From Actinocorallia aurantiaca (GTDB lineage: Bacteria > Actinomycetota > Actinomycetes > Streptosporangiales > Streptosporangiaceae), in NCBI RefSeq assembly GCF_039533685.1, contig NZ_BAAATZ010000015.1:142657-206656 (forward strand): a stretch of DNA of 64,000 bases, read 5' to 3'. The notes beneath the pieces were generated by a model. The model saw nothing but the letters and a program-made list of their open reading frames with translations. It was not told the DNA's origin and made no database searches. The number at the start of each line of letters is the position of its first letter. Position 1 is the first letter of the stretch. Both the position numbers and the translations under genes were made by a program. Below are positions 57,668 through 64,000 of the stretch, one piece after another.

Positions 57668-58354
57668 TCAGGTGGGGTCGGTGAACCAGAGGTGGGCTGC
57701 GGCGTCGCGGGCGACGAGGAAGCCGGCGATGGCCAGGATCCAGCCGGTGGCTCCCGCGGCGTGGGCGGTGAGCCAGGCACCGAGCCTGTGCAGGAGCGGT
57801 TCGACGCGATGGGCCGCGATGACGCGGGCGAGGAGCAGGAGGGCCGCGGGGAACACCATGACCAGGCAGTAGCCCGCCAGGAGAATCGCGCTGAGCGGGG
57901 CACCGAGGTCCGAGGAGCCGAGCATCGCGATCGCGCCGAGGTAGGGCAGCATCGTGGCGACCTCGGCGAGCGCCGCAAGCAGAGCGAGTCCGACCAGCGG
58001 ACCGACCGAGGGAGAACCCGTCGCAACGCGCTCCCGTCGGCGAGAAGCGCCGCCTTGCCCGTCGAAACGGAAGCTCAGCGCGAAGAGGACGGCACCGACG
58101 GCGAGTTGGATCCACAACGCTGTTCGTTCGTCCAACGTGTCGCCGACCGCGGCGGCGATGGATGTAGCACCACCGAGGACGAGGAGGCCGACGGCGAAGT
58201 AGAAGATCCCGATGGTCGCCAGATAGACCAGGACGCGTCCGGCGCTGACACGGCCAGGAGCCAGCAGCAGCCACACAGGGATGAACAGCGTGCCAATGCT
58301 CATGCTGTCCAGCAGGGCGAGCCCTACCAGGGACGCCAGAAGAGAGGCGCTCAT
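57668..58354 (-). CDS. GAP-family (Sap-like) membrane protein
   Basis: 228 residues with six membrane helices: LLASLVGLALLDSMSIGTLFIPVWLLL, VYLATIGIFYFAVGLLVLGG, LALLAALAEVATMLPYLGAIA and others. The DSMSIGT and MLPYLGAIA signatures match the GAP/Sap family related to LysE exporters and the mycobacterial sulfolipid-addressing protein. Overlaps the TetR gene by four bases, so it is the regulated gene of that pair. Confidence 0.85.
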   Translation of the reverse strand: MSASLLASLVGLALLDSMSIGTLFIPVWLLLAPGRVSAGRVLVYLATIGIFYFAVGLLVLGGATSIAAAVGDTLDERTALWIQLAVGAVLFALSFRFDGQGGASRRRERVATGSPSVGPLVGLALLAALAEVATMLPYLGAIAMLGSSDLGAPLSAILLAGYCLVMVFPAALLLLARVIAAHRVEPLLHRLGAWLTAHAAGATGWILAIAGFLVARDAAAHLWFTDPT

Positions 58355-58971
58355 GCCCGCGATTCCGTTCCGTGGACGAAGATCCGATCGAGGTGGGCGC
58401 GGAGCAGATCATGGACCACCCGCACGGTGAAGACCTCGGGTTCGACGGCGCGCTGGACGGCGAGCCCGTCGGCGAGGACCGCAAGGGCGCGGGCTTCGGC
58501 GTCCACGTCGAGGCCCGCGGGAACGAGACCCTCGCTTCGGGCGGCCACCAGCGTGCTTCGGCAGTGCTCCCGGATTTCCCTCGCACCCGCGACGTGGACC
58601 AAGCGCAGCTCCGGATGGCACGCGGCCCGCGCGAGGAACGCCAGCCAGATCCGCCCCTCAGCCGTGCTCTCACCGCCGGCGCCCGCGACGACGCACATGG
58701 CGCGCAGTAGGCGGTCCTTGAGGCCCGCCGCAGCGGTCTCGGCCAGCGCCGCGGCCACGCGTGCCCTGAGCAGGTCGCCCTGATGGGCGACGGCGAACAG
58801 CAGCAGTTCGTCCTTGCTGCGGAAGTACGTCTGAACCAGCCCGGTCGAGGCGCCGAGCTCCCGTGCGATGCGCGGGATACTCGCCGCCTCCAGGCCTTCG
58901 GCCTCCACCACACGAAACAGCGCCTCGGCCACTTGGCGGCGGCGCTGGACGGGGTCCGCATGTCGTGGCAC
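58351..58971 (-). CDS. TetR-family regulator
   Basis: 206 residues: RRRQVAEALFRVVEAEGLEAASIPRIARELGASTGLVQTYFRSKDELLLFA is the DNA-binding domain; the rest is a helical ligand domain. The start is GTG at 58971. The open frame continues 26 codons farther, but that part is an insertion-sequence fragment plus an AT-rich promoter-like stretch (ATAAAATTAAGGTC). Translationally coupled to the GAP-family gene. Confidence 0.88.
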   Translation of the reverse strand: MPRHADPVQRRRQVAEALFRVVEAEGLEAASIPRIARELGASTGLVQTYFRSKDELLLFAVAHQGDLLRARVAAALAETAAAGLKDRLLRAMCVVAGAGGESTAEGRIWLAFLARAACHPELRLVHVAGAREIREHCRSTLVAARSEGLVPAGLDVDAEARALAVLADGLAVQRAVEPEVFTVRVVHDLLRAHLDRIFVHGTESRA

Positions 58972-59001
58972 AACGTAACAATAAGACCTTAATTTTATCC
59001 G

Positions 59002-59049
59002 GTCAAACGCCACAGCGTCGGTCTTGAACTCCTCGGAGTAGACCTTCAT
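59002..59049 (-). mobile_element. IS3-type transposase (OrfA) 5' fragment
   Basis: 16 codons reading MKVYSEEFKTDAVAFD, the usual start of IS3-family OrfA (K-YSEEFK-DAVAL), cut off where the TetR leader begins. No other part of the element is seen. Confidence 0.6.
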
Positions 59050-59098
59050 CGCACATGGAACCCTCTCACCCCAAACCTCCCAGGATGCTCAAGGTGTC

Positions 59099-59440
59099 TG
59101 CACTGCGGAGAAGGCCCGCGTCGCCTTCACCGAAGGTAGCGACGGGATGATGATTCTCGGCCGCCCCAAGTCCCGCGCCGGGGGCCGGGTCGTCAGCATC
59201 CCTCACCCCCGTCCCCGATCTTCGGCATCACCTCGACCGAAGCGACCACCTGCGACCTGATGACCCGCATGGGCAACGACGACGAACGGGCCGCCCTCAT
59301 CCACCAGCACGCGACCAACAAGGCGTACCAGGCGATCGCCCGCGGCCTCGACGAGCTGTCGAAGGCTCACCGACAGGACGGCGACGAAGACGGGCGGCGG
59401 GATCCTCGACTCCGGTCGGCCAATTGCACGGAAGATCGTC
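59099..59440 (+). pseudogene. tyrosine integrase remnant
   Basis: One frame gives ARVAFTEGSDGMMILGRPKS and RAGGRVVSIP (catalytic-domain middle of actinobacterial phage-type integrases). After a deletion and frameshift near 59210 a second frame gives TTCDLMTRMGNDDERAALIH then QHATNKAYQAIARGLDEL, the C-terminal end. The catalytic Tyr expected in ALIYQHAT is His. The gene is dead. Its 3' end runs into attachment scar B, as integrase genes do at attP. Confidence 0.85.
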
Positions 59441-59447
59441 CAGACCC

Positions 59448-59640
59448 CAGAAACGATCAAGTCCCAGTTCGGGATCATGCTCCTGAGCTGGGCCTTCGCT
59501 ATGAGAGCGGATGACAGGAATCGAACCCGCGCTATCAGCTTGGGAATCTCCTTGATCCCCCGACACCAGCGCCCCGACCTGCGAAACCGACTCCCCGCAA
59601 GTGACCCCTAGTCTCTCTTGATCGCCCGCTAATTGTCCGC
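59448..59640 (-). mobile_element. attachment-site scar B (tRNA-Gly(CCC) 3' half)
   Basis: tRNA half on the minus strand 59548-59505, with the terminator flank from 59448 and arm to about 59640 (CCGACCTGCGAAACCGACTC, CCCGCAAGTGACCCCTA, TTGATCGCCCGCTAAT). Left flank is nearly identical to scar A. The integrase remnant ends at its left edge. No gene is seen between here and the HEAT-repeat gene end at 59829. Confidence 0.88.
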
Positions 59641-59828
59641 GCCCAACCCTTCCCACCTGCCCGAGCACCGCATCTACAGCAACCCCGTTGTCCGCCGGCC
59701 GGAAGCCGCACACGATGTGGAGACACTCCCGAACCATGTGCGCTCCGAGGTCAAAGCCTCGCGCTCCTGCTCCACCTGTGCGTCCTCGTGTGTTGGGATG
59801 CGGCGCTGGGTGGGGTGCCTCGGAGATA

Positions 59829-61937
59829 TCAGACCGCCTCGCCGTCTGGTTTCACGCTAATCATGATCGATTCCAGCCGCTCCTTCACGGAGGATGACGA
59901 GAGGGAGGCCAGGAGGGTTCGGCAGGCGTGTTGGACGGACTCGTCTCGGGAGACGTCGTGGAGGAAGGAGTCGCTGCGGTGGGGGCGGGCGAGTTCTTCG
60001 CGGAGTCGGGGAAGGGCGGGGGCCGCCGCCGGGCCCATGCGGGTGAGGCAGGCGAGGACGAAGACGGCGGTGGCGGGGTTCTCGTCCCAGGCGGTCAGCA
60101 GGATGGAGAGGACCGTGGGGTCTGCGGTGATGTCCCAGATGGCGGCTGCGGCGTGGATGCGGGTCCAGTCGTAGGAGGCGGTCAGCATGGTGCGGAGCAG
60201 GGGAATCGCGGGGGCTGCAGGAGTGCCGATGCGGCCCAGGGCCTCCGCGGCTTCACGCTGTGCATGGCTTTCGAGGAGAGCGGTCAGGATCGCGACCGGG
60301 ACCGCCGGGGCAGTGGTGATCGCCCAAAGCGCTGACGCGGCGGACGCGCGGACGGCCGGATCATCGGCCGTGGTCAATGAGTGGATCAGAGGGAGTGCGG
60401 GGGCGGCCGCGGAGCCGAAGGAGGCGAGGGCGTTCAGGGCGTAGGCGGTGAGGTGGCACGATCGGTGATCGGCGGCGGTGGTGGCGATGTGGACGAGGAC
60501 CGGGACGGCCGCCGGGTCGCCCAGCCGGGACAGGGCCGAGATCAGAGCGTTCGTGCTCATGTCCGACCACTCGGTGGAGAGGTCGGCACGGTACAGACGG
60601 CGGGTCAGCCGGGGCAGGAGGTCGGCGGCCGCTTCGGGCAGATGGCGGCTTGCCTGAACCGCGCGCCAGGCATCGGTGTCGCCGTCCAGGGCCGTCAGGA
60701 GCGGCGGTAGGGCTGCGGGATCGTTGAGTGTGGCCAGCGCCAGGACGGACTGCTGGTAGGCGCGGCGCGACCGGGGGTCGGGGTGCGTCCACGCGTCGGG
60801 TGTCTGGGCAGTGACGTAGGCGACGAGGGCCGGGCGGGCGGGTTCAGTGAGGGGAGCGAGCGCGGCGAGGGTCTCCGCCGATTCGGCGGTGGTATCGGGG
60901 GTGTCCGGGTCCACGAGGTCGGCGAGCAGACCGATCAGACGGGAGTGGTCGCCGCGCCAGGTCGAGATCAGTTCCCGTGCCATGCGTATCGCGTCGTGGC
61001 GGCTGCCCTGATGGGGGCTGGTCAGTTGTTCGGCGAGCAGGGCCGTGCGGTCGGACACCCGGGCATCGAGGAACTCGTGGAAGGTGCGCAGCAGCGGGGT
61101 GGTCAGCGCATGGAGCCGGCCCCACCGGTCGAGATCTTCGAAGGCGGCGACGATCTCCGGAGGTGCGTCCTGCTGCTGCTCATCCTTCGAAGCCGTACAG
61201 GCGCATTTGGGCCGGGGGCCTGACACGGGGTGGGAGATCTCGCGTAGCAGGCCGATCGCCGTTGGGACAGTCGTTGAATCGAGTAGCCCGGGAGCCACCC
61301 GGACGGCGTGAACGAGGGCGGCAAGCCGGACTTCCGGTTCCACTGTCGTGTCGTGGGACAGTGCCTTGAGCCAGAGTGTCACGGGCTCACAGGCCTCAAG
61401 CAGGCGCAGCGCAAGCGTGGCCATCGCCGCGACGACCACCAGGCGTTCCGCCGAGCCGTCCTCGGCGAGCAACCGCTCACGCAGAGCCGCGACGGCCAGA
61501 TCCGCGTCGTCAACGAACAGGCCGAGTCCCTCGATCGCCCGGTGACGCACCCCTCGTTCGTTGTCTGCCGCATAAGCGAGGAAGGCCGCGGAGCGTGCGC
61601 GGAACGCCCGTGCGCACTGGTCGTGTCCCGAGTCCACGTACCCGAGCCCCTCCCCGTCCAGCGCGTGCTGCCCAATACTGACCAGTAGTCCGACGATCGA
61701 GGCGCGGTCGGGCATCACGGGATCGTCGGCCAGGGCAAACAGGAACGGCAGGCTCGCGATCGTGCTGTCGTACACGCCGCCCTGATGGTGGACGGCGCTG
61801 ACGAAAGAGGACAAGGCCTCCCCACGGATCTTCGCGTCGGCCGAGGCCATGTCCGCCAGCCAGCCGGGGACATCATCGGCCTGGCCGTAGGCGTGAGACA
61901 GCTCAGACCAGGCGATTCCGCCGAATTCGTGGATCAT
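59829..61937 (-). CDS. HEAT-repeat protein
   Basis: 702 residues built of alpha-helical HEAT repeats, clearest in the last 250 (e.g. LGRIGTPAAPAIPLLRTMLTASYDWTRIHAAAAIWDIT). The N-terminus IHEFGGIAWSELSHAYGQADDVPGWL is shared by a family of large actinobacterial HEAT proteins of unknown function. A Cys-rich loop (PKCACTASKDEQ) lies near the middle. ATG at 61937; ten upstream codons are not conserved-looking. It fills the B-C interval almost alone. Confidence 0.85.
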   Translation of the reverse strand: MIHEFGGIAWSELSHAYGQADDVPGWLADMASADAKIRGEALSSFVSAVHHQGGVYDSTIASLPFLFALADDPVMPDRASIVGLLVSIGQHALDGEGLGYVDSGHDQCARAFRARSAAFLAYAADNERGVRHRAIEGLGLFVDDADLAVAALRERLLAEDGSAERLVVVAAMATLALRLLEACEPVTLWLKALSHDTTVEPEVRLAALVHAVRVAPGLLDSTTVPTAIGLLREISHPVSGPRPKCACTASKDEQQQDAPPEIVAAFEDLDRWGRLHALTTPLLRTFHEFLDARVSDRTALLAEQLTSPHQGSRHDAIRMARELISTWRGDHSRLIGLLADLVDPDTPDTTAESAETLAALAPLTEPARPALVAYVTAQTPDAWTHPDPRSRRAYQQSVLALATLNDPAALPPLLTALDGDTDAWRAVQASRHLPEAAADLLPRLTRRLYRADLSTEWSDMSTNALISALSRLGDPAAVPVLVHIATTAADHRSCHLTAYALNALASFGSAAAPALPLIHSLTTADDPAVRASAASALWAITTAPAVPVAILTALLESHAQREAAEALGRIGTPAAPAIPLLRTMLTASYDWTRIHAAAAIWDITADPTVLSILLTAWDENPATAVFVLACLTRMGPAAAPALPRLREELARPHRSDSFLHDVSRDESVQHACRTLLASLSSSSVKERLESIMISVKPDGEAV

Positions 61938-62100
61938 GCCGGACACTGTGCCAGAGGACACGGGCACCGACGCCGAAGTTCAGAGAGCGTCCCAACCGGC
62001 CCGAACCCCGAACACCGACCTGCCCCTCAGCAGCTCCACCCTCACCGAAAGCGAACCGCCCCCGGTTGTTGGGGGCCACGGCGACAAACGGGTGACAAAT

Positions 62101-62280
62101 GATCTTTGAAAAAGATCAAGGGCCCTGAGCTCGGGAAACATGGAGCGGATGACGGGATCGAACCCGCGCTATCAGCTTGGGAATCAAGCGGAGAGCCGCC
62201 CTCACAACCCCGGACCTGCGAGCGGCTCGGCCCGCAAGTGTCCCCTACTGGCCTCTGTTCACTCTGGCTAGTTGCACGGC
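62101..62280 (-). mobile_element. attachment-site scar C (tRNA-Gly(CCC) 3' half with CCA)
   Basis: Minus-strand 62185-62141 carries the tRNA half and, unlike scars A, B and D, an encoded CCA end. Its left flank differs (GATCTTT-GAA-AAAGATC hairpin at 62101-62117). The right arm matches scar E. It may derive from a different element of the same site preference. Confidence 0.85.
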
Positions 62281-62348
62281 GACCTGGCACACCTGCATGT
62301 CGGTCGGGTGCTGCTGCGCTGGGTCGTTCGTTGGTGCACACTGGGTGT

Positions 62349-62657
62349 ATGAGGTACGCGGACAGGCGGACTTATGCGGTACCGGAGGACCTGGCCCAGT
62401 TGACCGGGCCCGTCTCCGGTGTTGTCGAGCTGCCTCGCCACCTCGACTGGTCCGAACAACACACCTATGACCTCGACGACCCGGCCCAACTCGGGCTGAT
62501 GTACGAGCGGGTGATCCGGGAGGCTTCTTCCCTGGAGGATCTTGCCGCCTACCTCGACGCCCGGACCCTCGTCCGCTGCTGGGGACGCCTCTACCTGCCC
62601 GTACAGGTGCGCCGGCTCTGGGAGAGCAGGTGCCCGGCCCTGGTGGCGGCAGCGTAG
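62349..62657 (+). CDS. probable antitoxin/partner of AbiEii nucleotidyltransferase
   Basis: 102 residues: MRYADRRTYAVPEDLAQLTG, VVELPRHLDWSEQHTYDLDDPAQLGLMYERVIREA, and RTLVRCWGRLYLPVQVRRLWESR. This small protein is a regular neighbour of AbiEii-type nucleotidyltransferases in actinobacteria, so an antitoxin role is inferred. It ends seven bases before the toxin start. ATG at 62349. Confidence 0.75.
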   Translation: MRYADRRTYAVPEDLAQLTGPVSGVVELPRHLDWSEQHTYDLDDPAQLGLMYERVIREASSLEDLAAYLDARTLVRCWGRLYLPVQVRRLWESRCPALVAAA

Positions 62658-62663
62658 TCGGAG

Positions 62664-63302
62664 ATGGATCCTCTCCACGAACAGGTGACACGTATCGGCC
62701 TTGCCGCGACCGGCGAGTACGGGTTCGCGCTCGCCGGCGGCTACGCCGTTCAAGCACACGGCTTTCTCGACCGCGTCTCAGAGGACGTCGATCTGTTCAC
62801 GGTGAACGAAGCGAGAGCCCAGTTTCAGGAGGCCGTCACGGCTGCGGTCGACGCCTACCGCCGCGAAGGCTTCGGTGTCAAAACGGCCCTGGCCGGGGAC
62901 GGTTTCGTCCGGTTGCTGCTCACCTCACCCGACGGCCGTTCGGTGAAGGTGGAATTGGGCATCGACTGGCGGGCGCACGCCCCGGTCGCGCTGGCCGTAG
63001 GTCCCGTCCTGCATCCTGACGATGCTGTCGGCAATAAGGTCGCAGCGCTCTACGGCAGGGCGGAAGTACGTGATTTCGTCGATGTCGAGGCGATCCTCCG
63101 AAGCGGCCGCTACACGACTCATGACCTGCTGCGTCTCGCCGCCAACGCAGATCCAGGTTTCGAGCCCGAGATGTTCCTGCTCGCGCTCAACGCCCTCGAC
63201 CGCCTTCCCGACCAGGCGTTCGCCGTCCACGGGCTCTCAACGGCCCGCACCCACGAACTTCGTCAACGCTTCAAAGCCTGGACGACCGAGATCGCCCGTT
63301 AA
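62664..63302 (+). CDS. AbiEii/AbiGii-type nucleotidyltransferase toxin
   Basis: 212 residues. The nucleotidyltransferase signature is intact: FALAGGYAVQAHGFLDRVSEDVDLF (GG, then D-x-D), with the later KVELGIDW and DAVGNKVAALYGRAEVRDFVDVEAIL typical of the AbiEii/MenA group, which inactivate tRNA by 3' nucleotide addition in studied cases. Co-transcribed with its partner seven bases upstream. Between scars C and D, so likely cargo of one integrated element. Confidence 0.88.
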   Translation: MDPLHEQVTRIGLAATGEYGFALAGGYAVQAHGFLDRVSEDVDLFTVNEARAQFQEAVTAAVDAYRREGFGVKTALAGDGFVRLLLTSPDGRSVKVELGIDWRAHAPVALAVGPVLHPDDAVGNKVAALYGRAEVRDFVDVEAILRSGRYTTHDLLRLAANADPGFEPEMFLLALNALDRLPDQAFAVHGLSTARTHELRQRFKAWTTEIAR

Positions 63303-63324
63303 TCGCCCGCGCCAGATCAACATC

Positions 63325-63540
63325 CCCAGAAACGATCAAGTCCCGGCTCCGGATCACTGTCCTGAGCTGGGCCTTCGCTATGAGAGCGGATGACGGGAAT
63401 CGAACCCGCGCTATCAGCTTGGGAATCAAACGGTTCACCCTCGGCAGGGCCTCTGGACTGCAGAACAGGCCGTCTGCGAGTAACCCCTCTTGACCCTTGA
63501 TCACCCTGGCTAATGGCACGCTAATGGCACGCGATCAAGC
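63325..63540 (-). mobile_element. attachment-site scar D (tRNA-Gly(CCC) 3' half)
   Basis: Minus-strand 63427-63384 is the tRNA half with the same sequence as scar C apart from the CCA and one base. Left flank from 63325 matches scars A and B; the right arm to 63540 ends in a doubled GCTAATGGCACG (from about 63510). The rest to 63774 shows no gene. Confidence 0.86.
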
Positions 63541-63774
63541 TCTCTAGCTGCGGCTCGGGCACCCCTCACGGCAACGCCCGGCAGTGCAGCAGTCTGGAAA
63601 TCCGGTGGCAAGCCGACCCGGACCGCAGGGGCCGCCAGGCCCCGAGGACCGGAAGTGGCGCGGCAAGCCGATCGCCACAGCCTTCGCGGACTTCAGCCAA
63701 GCCAGCGATCGTAGGGCCTGCATCGTTGGAGACTGGCTTGGTAGCACCGTATGGGTACCGCTCGTCAGAGAACC

Positions 63775-64000
63775 TTATCCGCTGTAGCGGTTTGCGTTTC
63801 TCTGCTGTGTTTCCTCCAAGAGGTCTAGGAGCATCATGGCCCCTGGTGCTTCGTCTGCGTGCCTGGAGTCGATGGCTTGCCGATAGAGGATACGCGCGGC
63901 GTCTAGATCCCCCCGATCCTCCTCCAAGCAGCCTAGGAGGATCATGGCCCGCGGTGCGGCGTCTGCGTGTCCGGAGTCGATGACCTGCCGATAGAGAATG
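63775..64000 (-). CDS. C-terminal end of a tetratricopeptide-repeat protein (runs off window)
   Basis: 75 codons before a TAA at 63777-63775. Two repeat units of 36 residues are visible: ARILYRQAIDSRHADEAPGA, MMLLDLLEE and an earlier ILYRQVIDSGHADAAPRAMI, LLGCLEEDRGDLDA. This DSGHAD-A-P repeat is known from long TPR proteins of actinobacteria. The start lies beyond the right edge, so length and other domains are unknown. Confidence 0.8.
   Translation of the reverse strand, partial: ILYRQVIDSGHADAAPRAMILLGCLEEDRGDLDAARILYRQAIDSRHADEAPGAMMLLDLLEETQQRNANRYSG

Noticed and set aside
58972..59049. TetR protein starting with the MKVYSEEFK stretch
   Set aside because: Those residues match an IS3 OrfA start and are followed by a promoter-like AT-rich stretch, so the longer protein is an artefact.
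1..64000. CRISPR array
   Set aside because: No regularly spaced short repeats with unique spacers were seen; the only close tandem repeats are the WD40 codons.

Overview
The window is 64 kb of very GC-rich DNA. Short GTG/ATG-overlapping operons, a mycothiol-type isomerase family enzyme, a conservon, ECF42 sigma factors, paired ClpP subunits with a PopR-like regulator and many Ser/Thr kinases all point to a filamentous actinomycete. I infer a Streptosporangiales-like genome (Actinomadura or a relative), but nothing here fixes the genus. A 30-N run at 21809-21838 shows that this is a draft scaffold.

Left part, 0-41 kb, looks like ordinary chromosome arm: two-component and MarR regulators, a clpP pair with a PopR-box promoter, two DGPF-protein/ECF42 sigma modules, a real receptor kinase (7.7-9.3 kb) and a degenerate pseudokinase (12.8 kb). 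It also carries a pirin gene divergent from a MarR gene with twin operators, a metallophosphoesterase, an epoxide hydrolase divergent from a WYL regulator, and an indolepyruvate oxidoreductase/quinone oxidoreductase/glyoxalase-fold operon. The rest is a PP2C phosphatase, a DEAD-box helicase behind a cold-shock gene, and a three-gene conservon (kinase, roadblock, DUF742) without its usual GTPase.

Middle part, 41-49 kb, is a transition to accessory DNA: a 60-residue secreted peptide with a tryptophan-rich tail, a decayed ECF sigma gene, and a kinase-WD40 gene with nearly identical internal repeats. That kinase gene and a HAD phosphatase gene are bracketed by two 105-bp direct repeats differing at four positions.

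Right part, 49-64 kb, is an integration graveyard. The 3' half of a tRNA-Gly(CCC) gene, with its downstream hairpin and a conserved arm, recurs at 57.5, 59.5, 62.1 and 63.4 kb in one orientation, with decayed copies at 49.5 and 50.8 kb and a tRNA-Ser-like half at 56.6 kb. A broken tyrosine integrase lies directly beside one copy. Between the scars sit small cargo sets: a HisRS-like protein, Sel1 and HEAT repeat proteins, an SMI1/KNR4 protein, a TetR/GAP pair, and an AbiEii-type nucleotidyltransferase toxin with its partner. I read this as serial insertion of integrative elements into one tRNA gene, whose intact copy should lie just beyond the right edge.
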